Source: an uncultured Paracoccaceae bacterium
GTDB taxonomy: Bacteria > Pseudomonadota > Alphaproteobacteria > Rhodobacterales > Rhodobacteraceae
DNA length: 64,000 bases
Direction of reading: 5' to 3'
Assembly: GCA_947503965.1 (NCBI GenBank)
Contig: CANNFU010000004.1
Location: 300,654 to 364,653, forward strand
Shown: in pieces, positions 26,430-35,014 of the stretch
How positions within the stretch are numbered: the first letter of the stretch is position 1
Layout: every line of letters begins with the position of its first letter
Notes under the pieces: generated by a model
Databases searched by the model: none
The model's input: the letters and a program-made list of their open reading frames with translations, nothing else
Told to the model about the DNA's origin: nothing
Translations under genes and position numbers: made by a program

Positions 26430-27205
26430 TTTCCCTCTATCCCCTGACGCATCTGCGCCAACAATCCATCCGCCGCCTTGGCAAGCAATCCGGTATCCGT
26501 GCCACAGGCCACAAAGGTGAACCCTTCGTTCAGCAACTGCGCGGCAAACCTCGGATCCGTCACCAGGGTGCCGACCGGCATACCCATTTTCATCAGCTCG
26601 CGCGCCACCGGCCTGATCGTTGCCCACACATCTTCCTGCATTGGCTGCCCGATAAGCCCCATATCCGCAGCGATATCGGCGGGGCCGAAGAAGATGCCAT
26701 CCACACCCTTAACGTCAGCGATTTCAATGGCTTGCTTGATAGCATACAGGGTTTCGACCTGCACGATCACCGCTGTTTCATCATTCGCGCGGGCGTAATA
26801 ATCGCCGATCCGCCCAAACCGGCTGCCGCGCATCGACCCCGCAACACCGCGTATCCCGTCAGGCGGATAGCGGGTCGCGGCCACAGCCGCCCGCGCCTCG
26901 TCCGCCGACTGGACCATCGGAAAAAGAATGCCCTGCGCCCCGATATCCAACAGGCGTTTGACCATCACCGCGTCATTCCATGGCGCGCGCACAATCGCCG
27001 TGGATGTATATGGCGCAATCGCTTGCAACTGGCCCAGCGTCGTTTGCACATCGCCGGGGCTATGCTCCATATCCACGACCAGCCAGTCATAGCCCGCACC
27101 CGCCGTCACCTCGGCAGCGTAGTTGCTGGCAAGGCTGACCCACAGGCCCACCTGCTTTTCCCCCGCCCGCAGCGCGGCCAGAAACGTGTTCGCTGGCATC
27201 TTCAT
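26426..27205 (-). CDS. HpcH/HpaI-family aldolase
   Basis: 259-aa TIM-barrel class II aldolase/citrate-lyase-like enzyme. WLVVDMEHSP, GILFPMVQSADEARAAV, GIRGVAGSMRGSRFG and IVQVETLYAI with the metal-binding Glu, then GPADIAADMG, are typical of 2-oxo acid aldolases that release pyruvate. Overlaps both neighbours by 4 bp. Within this unit it probably cleaves the final 2-oxo intermediate of an unidentified catabolic route. Confidence 0.88.
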   Translation of the reverse strand: MKMPANTFLAALRAGEKQVGLWVSLASNYAAEVTAGAGYDWLVVDMEHSPGDVQTTLGQLQAIAPYTSTAIVRAPWNDAVMVKRLLDIGAQGILFPMVQSADEARAAVAATRYPPDGIRGVAGSMRGSRFGRIGDYYARANDETAVIVQVETLYAIKQAIEIADVKGVDGIFFGPADIAADMGLIGQPMQEDVWATIRPVARELMKMGMPVGTLVTDPRFAAQLLNEGFTFVACGTDTGLLAKAADGLLAQMRQGIEGK

Positions 27206-28404
27206 ATCACGGCCTTTTCGACGAATTTCTCACCCCGTGTGATCCGGTCATAATGAAACGGTGTCAGGTCGAGCGTGCGGTATGCGCCATGGGTAATCCA
27301 CTCTGCCGTGCCCCGCCCCATGGCCGGGGACTGCTGGAACCCATGGCCAGAGAAGCCGTTGACGAAGATGAAGTTTTCCACCTCCGGATGGGGCCCCAAA
27401 ATCGCGTTCTGATCAAAGGTGTTATAGGCATAATGCCCTACCCATGAATTGCGCAACTTGATCGCCTCAAATTGTGGAATACGGGTGGCGAGCACCGGCC
27501 AGACCTTGTTTTCCCACAAAGAATGATCCTGCACGAAGTCATCGTAATCCACAGCCGGATCATCATCCGGCGGACAGCCCGCCAGATAATACGTCCCATC
27601 CGTCCGCATATGCACGCCAGACGGATCAATCGTCAGCGGCAAATCCTGATCAAGCGGTTTTTCCGCTTCGAAAATATAGGTGTAGCGCTTGCGCGGCTCC
27701 ACCGGGATTTCAATGCCCGCCATCCGCGACGTCAGCACCGCGCGCGGGCCAGAGGCGTTCACGACCGTTCCGCAATTGATCACCTCGCCTGATCGCAGGA
27801 TCACACTTTCGACGCGCGTTCCGGCAGCATTGCGGTTCATCGCGATAACCTCATTGGTCAGATATTCGACGCCGCGTTCCTTCGCCGACCGCTTCCACCA
27901 GTCAAAAAGCGTATTCCCGTCGAAGTACCCCTCATCCACCAGATTGTGGTTCGCCGCGATGATGTCATCAAGGTTGTAGAACGGATAATCGCACGCGATC
28001 TCGTCCCGCATCATATGCTTGGTGCCTGCCCCGCAAGCCGCCTGCAGTCGCTGACTTTCGCGCAAGATCGCGGCGAAGTCTTCGTTGTCGGCCAGATACA
28101 TATAGCCATAGTTTTGCAGGCGCGGGTGAGGCACGCGCGGGTCGCCACCCATGTATTGCCGAAAGTTCTTCACGAAATCGGCCGCGAATTGCGACACCCG
28201 CACATTGATCTCGCGACTGAACTGCTGGCGCATGCAGGAATTTGTGTGCGAGGTGGAGGCGAATTCATAGCTCGGGTCGCGTTCCACAACTAGAATGGAC
28301 CCGTCAAAATCGGGATTATCCGTCAGGAACCACGCGACTGCAGAGCCGAACATCGCCCCGCCCACGATCACCACATCATAGCTGCTTTTCTGCGGCGCTT
28401 GCAT
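27202..28404 (-). CDS. DAO-family FAD-dependent oxidoreductase
   Basis: 400-aa D-amino-acid oxidase/sarcosine oxidase-type flavoenzyme. The FAD motif is DVVIVGGAMFGSAVAWF at residue about 9; CGTVVNASGPRAVL and the late NGFSGHGFQQSPAMGRGTAEWI are characteristic of DadA/SoxB-like proteins. Expected to oxidise a secondary or primary amine. It begins immediately after the hydantoinase B stop (TAA-ATG) and overlaps the aldolase start. Confidence 0.85.
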   Translation of the reverse strand: MQAPQKSSYDVVIVGGAMFGSAVAWFLTDNPDFDGSILVVERDPSYEFASTSHTNSCMRQQFSREINVRVSQFAADFVKNFRQYMGGDPRVPHPRLQNYGYMYLADNEDFAAILRESQRLQAACGAGTKHMMRDEIACDYPFYNLDDIIAANHNLVDEGYFDGNTLFDWWKRSAKERGVEYLTNEVIAMNRNAAGTRVESVILRSGEVINCGTVVNASGPRAVLTSRMAGIEIPVEPRKRYTYIFEAEKPLDQDLPLTIDPSGVHMRTDGTYYLAGCPPDDDPAVDYDDFVQDHSLWENKVWPVLATRIPQFEAIKLRNSWVGHYAYNTFDQNAILGPHPEVENFIFVNGFSGHGFQQSPAMGRGTAEWITHGAYRTLDLTPFHYDRITRGEKFVEKAVI

Positions 28405-30090
28405 TTAGATGCTGTCCCCTTTCGCGACCATCGCCTGCACCGCTGCCACCTCTGCGGCGCTCAGCCCATAATCCCGCATTGCAGCTTCCGCCGAAATGTA
28501 ACCCCGCGCAAGGTCCCGCCGAACCAGCGCGTGATCACGCGCAACCGGGTCGCCATACCCACCCCCACCGGGGAAAGTGAGCATCACGCGCCGCCCTTCG
28601 GCCACAAACTGTTTGCCCTTACCGCGCATGGGTGTGCCGTCATCCTGCGCAATCGTGGTGGGGGCACCGTCGGCCCCGCCCTGCCGTCCGCGCGCGGGGT
28701 GATCCACCCGGTCGAACATGGCCGAAAAGTCGCATTCGTGCCCCGCCGCCGCGCTGACCTCCATCACCTGGCCCAGCCCGCCGCGAAACTGCCCGGCGCC
28801 ACCGCTGTCGGGCCGCAATTCCTTGCGCCAGATGATGACCGGGCCAGTATGTTCGGTCGCCTCAATCGGCATGGTCATGACACCGGACGGAAAGGCGGTG
28901 GCGTTCAGCCCATCAACCGTGGGCCGCGCCCCTGCGCCACCGGAATTGAAGGTCAGCACCTCGGCCCGGCGTCCCCGCTGGCCCCGCGCGGCACGCAGGC
29001 TGACCTGAAAATTACACAGACACCCGGCCCCTTCTGCAGGCACGGTCGCAGGCAATATCTGATCGAGCGCATCAAAAACGGTGTCGGGGATCATGTGCCC
29101 AATGATGTGTCGTAGCGCGACAGGGGCCGGATGCACCGCATTCACAATGCTCCCTTCGGCTGCGGTGACCTGAAAGGGCGCCAGCGAGGCCGCATTGTTG
29201 GGGATTTCCGGCGCAATCGCGCATTTGAGCGCATAGCAGGCATAGGCCTTGGTATAGACGAGCGGCACGTTGATGCCCTTCTTGTCCACCGGGGACGTTC
29301 CCGCAAAATCGCAGGTGATCCGGTCCGGCAGCACGGTGATCTTCACCTTCAGATCAATCGGCTGGTCGAACCCGTCAATTGTCATGCCCCCGCTGGCCGT
29401 CTTTTGCGGCAGTGCTGCGATCCGCTCCAGCGTGGCCCGCCGGGAGTTGTCGAGGATGAAACCACCGATCCCCTCCAAATCATCGAGCCCAAACTCATCC
29501 ATCATCTCGGCCAGCCGCCGCTGTCCGATCTCGTTACAGGTGGCCAGCGCATAGATATCGCCCACCACCTGATACGGCTCGCGTACATTCCCGCGCACGA
29601 TGCGGATCAAGGTTTCGTCCACCGCGCCCCGATCCGCGAATTTCATGATGGGGATGTAAAGCCCCTCTTCATACACACTCGCCGCGTCGGCCCCGAACCC
29701 ACGGCCCCCGATATCGACGACATGGGCGGTGCAGGCGAAGAAACCCACATGGTGGCCGTTGTGAAAGGACGGGCTGACCACCGTGATGTCGTGCAGGTGA
29801 CCGGTGCCTTCCCATGGGTCATTGGTGATGTAGACGTCGCCCTCTGCGATGTTGTCGCGCCCGATCCGGCGGATGAAATGGGCGACGGCATCGGCCATAG
29901 CATTCACGTGGCCAGGCGTCCCGGTGACCGCCTGCGCGAGCATCAACCCATCGGCGTTGTAGACCCCCGCCGACAAATCCCCCGCCTCACGCACCGACGT
30001 TGAAAACGCCGTGCGCACCAGCGCTTGCGCCTGTTCCTCCACGACCGAGATCAGGCGGTTCCACATGATCTGATAGGCGACACTGCTCAT
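28405..30090 (-). CDS. hyuB: Hydantoinase B / N-methylhydantoinase subunit B
   Basis: 561-aa protein of the HyuB/oxoprolinase C-terminal family: MWNRLISVVEEQAQALVRTAFS, DVYITNDPWEGTGHLHDI, GRGFGADAASVYEEGLYIP and GGGGYGDPVARD are diagnostic. With HyuA it forms an ATP-dependent amidohydrolase that opens hydantoin-like, oxoproline-like or related rings, or an acetone-carboxylase-like complex. Overlaps hyuA by 4 bp and abuts the DAO oxidase gene. Confidence 0.92.
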   Translation of the reverse strand: MSSVAYQIMWNRLISVVEEQAQALVRTAFSTSVREAGDLSAGVYNADGLMLAQAVTGTPGHVNAMADAVAHFIRRIGRDNIAEGDVYITNDPWEGTGHLHDITVVSPSFHNGHHVGFFACTAHVVDIGGRGFGADAASVYEEGLYIPIMKFADRGAVDETLIRIVRGNVREPYQVVGDIYALATCNEIGQRRLAEMMDEFGLDDLEGIGGFILDNSRRATLERIAALPQKTASGGMTIDGFDQPIDLKVKITVLPDRITCDFAGTSPVDKKGINVPLVYTKAYACYALKCAIAPEIPNNAASLAPFQVTAAEGSIVNAVHPAPVALRHIIGHMIPDTVFDALDQILPATVPAEGAGCLCNFQVSLRAARGQRGRRAEVLTFNSGGAGARPTVDGLNATAFPSGVMTMPIEATEHTGPVIIWRKELRPDSGGAGQFRGGLGQVMEVSAAAGHECDFSAMFDRVDHPARGRQGGADGAPTTIAQDDGTPMRGKGKQFVAEGRRVMLTFPGGGGYGDPVARDHALVRRDLARGYISAEAAMRDYGLSAAEVAAVQAMVAKGDSI

Positions 30091-32162
30091 GGTGTGACCT
30101 CCGTGATGTCGATGGTCCCGTCAGGCCGGGCGATGGCGGTGCGGCTGGATGGCACCACGATTGTGGTCTCGTCCTCGGTTATCAGTGCGGGGCCCTGTAC
30201 CTTTGCACCTGGTGTCAGCCTCTCCCGCAAGACAACTGCAGCTTCGGTCATATCGCCCAGCGCAGGATCGAACAGCATGCGTGTGCCATCCTGCGCTGCA
30301 CCTGCACCTGCCGGTGTCGCGGCCAATGCGTCGCCTTTCGCCGCTTCGGTCGCGGCATTCACCGCCCAGACGGTGATTTCGATATCCATTCCGGCAACCG
30401 TGCGCCCGAACAGCGTCGTGTAATCCGCCTCGAAGAGTGCCTGAAACCGTTCAGCATCGGGGTGAGCGGCATCAACCGCGCGCAGGCTGATCGGAATTTC
30501 CCATCCCTGCCCGGTGTAGCGCATATAGACCTTGTATTCGGAATGGATGGGCGCATCCGCATCGCAGGTGCGCACAAACCCGGTCGCTTCCCTTTCCAAA
30601 TCCGCCAGCAGATTGCGCACCACATCCGGCGCGAAATCCGGCAGTTTCATGTAAACACTGCGCGTCGCCTCAAAGCTGAAGGGCGCGCGCAGGAACCCGA
30701 TGGCCGAGCCAACCCCGGCCCCGGTCGGCACCAGCAACCGCCCGACCCCCAGCTTTTCGCAAAGCCGCCCCGCATGCAGCGGGGCCGCACCGCCAAAGGC
30801 GATCATGGTATAATCGGTCAGGTCTTCGCCATTTTCGACCGCATGGACACGGGCGGCACTGGCCATGTTCTCATCGACGACCTCTGCCACACCATAGGCG
30901 GCGGTCAGCGCGTCCATGTCCAACAGTTCGCCCAGCGCGGTCAGCGCGTTTTCGGACGCATTGGGCTTGAGGGGGATCGACCCGCCTGCGAAATTGTCCG
31001 GATCGAGCTTTCCGAGTATAAGGTCCGCATCCGTCACCGCAGGCCGGTCGCCGCCACGGCCGTAGCAGGCGGGCCCCGGCTCTGACCCTGCGCTTTCAGG
31101 CCCAACCCTGATCTGACGCATTGCATCCACATGGGCGATGCTGCCGCCCCCCGCCCCGATCTCGACCATGTCGATGACGGGGATTGAAATCGGCATGCCC
31201 GACCCCTTCTTGAACCGGTAGGTGCGCGCCACCTCGAACACACGTGCTGTCTTGGGCATCTGATCTTTGATCAGGCAAATCTTGGCCGTAGTGCCACCCA
31301 TATCGAAGGACAGCACCTTGTCCAATCCGTATCGGGCGGCGATATTGGCGGCAAAAACCGCGCCACCCGCCGGGCCGGATTCGACCAGCCGCACCGGGAA
31401 TTCCGCCGCACTTTCCAGGCTGATGATACCGCCGCCCGAATGCATCAGAAACACGGGGCACCTGGCACCTTCATCGGCCAACCGGCCCTTGAGCCGCCCC
31501 AGATAGGATTTCATCAGCGGCTTGATGTAGGCATTAGCGACGGTCGTGTTGAACCGCTCATACTCACGCATCTGAGGGGAGACTTCGGACGACAGGGAGA
31601 CCATCACACCGGGCATCCGTGCGGCCAGCACATCGCGGATTAACTTTTCATGACTATCGTTCAGATACGCGTGGATCAGACCAATCGCGACACTCTCGAA
31701 GCCATATGATTCGATCCCGTCCACCAGCGTTTCGACATCCTCACGGGCCAGCGGCGTTAACACATTGCCATGGGCATCCACCCGCTCCGGCACGATAAAC
31801 CGGTGCTGACGCGGCAGCAGCGGCTCTGGCAGAACAAGGTTCAGATCGTATTGTTCGAACCGGCTTTCGGTGCGCATTTCGATCACGTCGCGAAAGCCCT
31901 CGGTCGTAATCAGCGCCGTCTTTGCCCCGCGCCGTTCGATCAGCGCATTTGTGGCCAAGGTCGTGCCATGGATGATCTGGTCAATCTGATCGGGGACAAT
32001 CCGCGCCTTGGCACAGACCTGATGCATCCCATCAATGATCGCGTCTTCGGGGGCGGAGTAAGTGGTCAGGACCTTGGTTGAAAACTGACGCTCACTCACC
32101 TCAAGCACCACATCGGTGAATGTGCCACCAATATCGACACCCATGCGGATCTGGTGCTGCAT
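30087..32162 (-). CDS. hyuA: Hydantoinase A / N-methylhydantoinase subunit A
   Basis: 691-aa ATP-binding subunit with an actin-like ASKHA fold: MGVDIGGTFTDVV phosphate-1 loop at the N-terminus, HGTTLATNALIERRGAKTALITTEGFRDV, LSFDMGGTTAKICLI and GSEPGPACYGRGG. Partner of HyuB. ATG 32162 was chosen because AGAGGGGATATC lies immediately upstream; a 14-residue longer frame lacks a ribosome site. The 83-bp region to the LysR stop carries a 15-bp dyad, a candidate operator. Confidence 0.92.
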   Translation of the reverse strand: MQHQIRMGVDIGGTFTDVVLEVSERQFSTKVLTTYSAPEDAIIDGMHQVCAKARIVPDQIDQIIHGTTLATNALIERRGAKTALITTEGFRDVIEMRTESRFEQYDLNLVLPEPLLPRQHRFIVPERVDAHGNVLTPLAREDVETLVDGIESYGFESVAIGLIHAYLNDSHEKLIRDVLAARMPGVMVSLSSEVSPQMREYERFNTTVANAYIKPLMKSYLGRLKGRLADEGARCPVFLMHSGGGIISLESAAEFPVRLVESGPAGGAVFAANIAARYGLDKVLSFDMGGTTAKICLIKDQMPKTARVFEVARTYRFKKGSGMPISIPVIDMVEIGAGGGSIAHVDAMRQIRVGPESAGSEPGPACYGRGGDRPAVTDADLILGKLDPDNFAGGSIPLKPNASENALTALGELLDMDALTAAYGVAEVVDENMASAARVHAVENGEDLTDYTMIAFGGAAPLHAGRLCEKLGVGRLLVPTGAGVGSAIGFLRAPFSFEATRSVYMKLPDFAPDVVRNLLADLEREATGFVRTCDADAPIHSEYKVYMRYTGQGWEIPISLRAVDAAHPDAERFQALFEADYTTLFGRTVAGMDIEITVWAVNAATEAAKGDALAATPAGAGAAQDGTRMLFDPALGDMTEAAVVLRERLTPGAKVQGPALITEDETTIVVPSSRTAIARPDGTIDITEVTP

Positions 32163-32197
32163 GATATCCCCTCTTGGACTTGACGGGTGCAGCCTAG

Positions 32198-32212
32198 GAT
32201 GCAAATCGCATC
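32198..32212. promoter_or_regulatory. dyad upstream of hyuA
   Basis: GATGC-AAATC-GCATC is a perfect 5-bp inverted repeat with a 5-bp core, 36 bp upstream of the hyuA start in an AT-rich gap after the LysR gene. It is a candidate binding site for that regulator. Confidence 0.4.
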
Positions 32213-32245
32213 AAATCCAATTATTTAATATAATGTATAGGATTG

Positions 32246-33139
32246 CTATTCTTTATCGTAAGAATGCGCGGTTTCGACGGCGAGCTTGGCGGCATCAGCG
32301 ACGGTCATAGGGGATTTCTTGGCGTCGTATCTCGCAAAGAAATGCAAAGGCGCAGGAACCCAATGATAGGGAATCTGCTGCAAGGTTCCGCTAGAAAGTT
32401 CGCGCGCCACCATGACCGCAGGCAGCGCAGCAATGCCCATACCGTCGACCGCCATGTGCAGACAGGCATCGAGATGGCTGGACGGCACCAGCCGGGCAGA
32501 CAGATCGCGCCGGGCGGCGAAATGGGCGGCGACCTCTTCAAACAGACGGGTGTTGCGGGCATGGGTCAGGATCGGGTGTCGGGCCAGCATGTCGATATCG
32601 ACGCGGCCCGTCAGCCCCAATTGCGGTGCAGCAACCCAGATCAACGGATATGCCCCCAGATCGCGGGCGCCTGTTGTCATCCGGTTGAAAGGTTCGTTTT
32701 GCAGCGCAAGATCAATGGTGCGGTCCCCCAGCCCCTTTTCCAGGTTAACCGACAGATCAACCGTCAGTTCCACCGTCAGGTTCGGAAACCGGTCCTTGAG
32801 CGCGCGCAGATACTCCCGCAACCACGTGTGCACGATCATCTCGGTGACGCCAAGGCGCAGTGTGCCATCAATCAGCGCCTTCTGATCAGCCGCCGCGATC
32901 AACGCATCCGTGGCATCAAGCACCTGCCGCGCATGTCGCAGCAGGTCGTGCCCCTTTGCCGTCAGCCGGACAGAGCCTGCATCGCGGGTCATCAGCTGTG
33001 CGCCCAAGGTGGCCTCCAACCCGGCAATCCGGGCCGAGATGTTCGGCTGCGTCGTATTCAAGCGCTCTGCCGCCCGTCGAAAACTTTGCAGATCAGCCAC
33101 CCAAACAAAGGCTTCGAGTTGTTTGAGGTTCATCTGCAT
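32246..33139 (-). CDS. LysR-family transcriptional regulator
   Basis: About 297-aa LTTR. The N-terminal helix-turn-helix reads LEAFVWVADLQSFRRAAERLNTTQPNISARI; the periplasmic-binding-protein-like effector domain follows (DGTLRLGVTEMIVHTW). The start is ATG 33139 or 33133 (MNLKQLEAF), both with weak ribosome sites. It lies on the same strand directly upstream of the hyuA-hyuB-oxidase-aldolase-epimerase unit and most likely regulates it. Divergent from the Tat nitroreductase gene. Confidence 0.88.
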   Translation of the reverse strand: MQMNLKQLEAFVWVADLQSFRRAAERLNTTQPNISARIAGLEATLGAQLMTRDAGSVRLTAKGHDLLRHARQVLDATDALIAAADQKALIDGTLRLGVTEMIVHTWLREYLRALKDRFPNLTVELTVDLSVNLEKGLGDRTIDLALQNEPFNRMTTGARDLGAYPLIWVAAPQLGLTGRVDIDMLARHPILTHARNTRLFEEVAAHFAARRDLSARLVPSSHLDACLHMAVDGMGIAALPAVMVARELSSGTLQQIPYHWVPAPLHFFARYDAKKSPMTVADAAKLAVETAHSYDKE

Positions 33140-33223
33140 GACGTCCGTTCCACCTGTTTCCCGCGCGCCGAGGTCGCGCAAAAACCCTAGTTCGGAAATA
33201 TCCCGACCGGTACCCCCTTGCTT

Positions 33224-33263
33224 ATAGTTCGATATCGCACTATATCGTTCGATATCGAACTAT
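33224..33263. promoter_or_regulatory. two tandem 20-bp palindromes (MarR-type operators)
   Basis: Positions 33224-33243 and 33244-33263 are back-to-back near-palindromes of the consensus ATAGTTCGATATCGAACTAT, each one or two mismatches from perfect, centres 20 bp apart. They end 15 bp before the Tat nitroreductase start. The downstream MarR gene of the same operon is the likely binder. Confidence 0.7.
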
Positions 33264-33278
33264 ATGGAGTCTTTGATT

Positions 33279-34418
33279 ATGAACCGACGGAAGTTTCTGG
33301 CCCTCTCTGGGGGTGGTGTCATCCTCGCGGCGACCGCTACGATTGGCACAATTGCATCGCGCAGCCCCGCAACTGCGCTGGCCCCGTGGGATCAAGCCGG
33401 GGTGCTATATGACGAACCGCGCCAGCGTGCGCTATCATACGCGATCCTTGCGCCGAACCCGCATAATCGCCAGCCTTGGCTGGTTAATCTGGATCAGTCG
33501 GATCAGGTGGTTCTGACGGTTGATACAGACAAGCTGCTGCCCCATACCGACCCGCTGAACCGTCAGATCACAATTGGTCTGGGCTGTTTTCTGGAAGTGA
33601 TGGTGATGGCCGCCGCCCAAGACGGCTATGCCGTTGATCTGGAGGTATTCCCGCAAGGCGCTGACCTGACTGCTCTGGATCAACGGCCTGTTGCCGTTGC
33701 CACATTCCGTCAAAACCCGGACGTCAGGCCCGACCCGTTATTCGCTCATGTCATGGAAAGACGATCCAATAAGGAACCGTTTGATACAAGCAAACCAGTC
33801 TCACAGGAGACGGTGGATGCCATCGCGGCAGCGGCCAGACATGGCAGCCGGGTTGCAGGCGATGCGTCAACCGAGAGTATTGAGGCGTTGCGTGCTTTAA
33901 CCACAGAAGCCCTGATTGTTGAGATAGAGACGCCCCACACGTTCAAGGAAAGTGTGGACCTGTTCCGCATCGGCAAGACCGAGATCGAGGCGAACCCGGA
34001 CGGCATCGACTTTTCAGGCCCGATGTTCGAAACACTCGGTGCCTTGGGACTGATGACGCGAGAGGGGACACTGGACCCTGAGTCGGTCATGTTCGAACAG
34101 GGTAAGGTTGCCGTGCTGGAAAACACGCAGACAGCGATGGCTCATCTGTGGCAGGCCACACCGGGCAATAGCCGGACTGACCAGATCAATGCCGGGCGTG
34201 ATTGGGTGCGGCTGAACCTTGCAGCCACCGCAGCGGGCGTGGATATGCAACCGCTCAGCCAGGCATTGCAGGAGTACCCCGAAATGGCCGCCCACTATGC
34301 ACAGGTCCATGATACGCTTGCGACCGAAGGCGAGACCGTGCAAATGCTGTGTCGACTGGGCTATGGTATCGAAGTTGGCCGCAGTCCGCGCTGGCCGCTG
34401 GAAGCCAAGTTGATTTGA
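33279..34418 (+). CDS. Tat-exported nitroreductase-fold protein (Acg-like)
   Basis: About 379 aa. The N-terminus has a twin-arginine signal, NRRKFLALSGGG, followed by a hydrophobic stretch and SPATALA cleavage region, so the folded flavoprotein is exported. The body has nitroreductase/Acg elements: YAILAPNPHNRQPWLVNL, HVMERRSNKEPFD and a C-terminal LCRLGYGIE. FMN-dependent reduction of an unknown substrate is expected. ATG 33279 has GGAG nine bases upstream. It is 7 bp upstream of a MarR gene and behind tandem palindromic operators. Confidence 0.75.
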   Translation: MNRRKFLALSGGGVILAATATIGTIASRSPATALAPWDQAGVLYDEPRQRALSYAILAPNPHNRQPWLVNLDQSDQVVLTVDTDKLLPHTDPLNRQITIGLGCFLEVMVMAAAQDGYAVDLEVFPQGADLTALDQRPVAVATFRQNPDVRPDPLFAHVMERRSNKEPFDTSKPVSQETVDAIAAAARHGSRVAGDASTESIEALRALTTEALIVEIETPHTFKESVDLFRIGKTEIEANPDGIDFSGPMFETLGALGLMTREGTLDPESVMFEQGKVAVLENTQTAMAHLWQATPGNSRTDQINAGRDWVRLNLAATAAGVDMQPLSQALQEYPEMAAHYAQVHDTLATEGETVQMLCRLGYGIEVGRSPRWPLEAKLI

Positions 34419-34425
34419 GGAATGT

Positions 34426-34872
34426 ATGAGTAACCAAAACAAGGCGCTGTTTCAATTCTTCAATGAAGTTGGGATCATCAACCAGCTTGGCAGCGCCCTG
34501 TTTCAGTCCAGATTGCCTGATGGGCTGCATATTTCGCATTTCTCGGTGCTTAATCACCTCGTTCGGCTTGGCGATGGCCGCACCCCGCTGGCCATCGCCA
34601 GTGCGTTTCAGGTGCCCAAGACGACGATGACACACACGCTTGCGATGCTTGAGAAACGCGGTCTGATCCGCATGGCCCCACATGAAGCAGACGGGCGCAG
34701 CAAGATCGTTTTTCTGACCGATGCGGGACGCACGATGCAGCGGGATGCAATTGCCACGATGGATGCGCCGATCCAGCAAATGGCGCAGGATCTGGGGGCT
34801 GAAACTGTAACGGATCTGCTGCCTGCTTTGGAACGCATTCGCGTCTATCTAGACGAGAATCGTGGTCTTTGA
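34426..34872 (+). CDS. MarR-family transcriptional regulator
   Basis: 148-aa winged-helix regulator: ISHFSVLNHLVRLGDGRTPLAIASAFQVPKTTMTHTLAMLEKRGLIRMAPHEADGRSKIVFLT shows the recognition helix and wing (DGRSK). Seven bp after the Tat nitroreductase gene, so co-transcribed; it probably represses the operon through the tandem 20-bp palindromes upstream and is relieved by a small-molecule ligand. Confidence 0.88.
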   Translation: MSNQNKALFQFFNEVGIINQLGSALFQSRLPDGLHISHFSVLNHLVRLGDGRTPLAIASAFQVPKTTMTHTLAMLEKRGLIRMAPHEADGRSKIVFLTDAGRTMQRDAIATMDAPIQQMAQDLGAETVTDLLPALERIRVYLDENRGL

Positions 34873-35014
34873 ACCGCGTCTTGCATTGACGCATTCAACC
34901 TGCGGATATGTGATCCAACCGTATGGTCTGGACCTGTCAATCTGACGTCATCAGCGCAGATTTTACGAAATAGCCGCGAGCCAAGGGTTTGACCCAAGAT
35001 AAATGCGCGCGACC

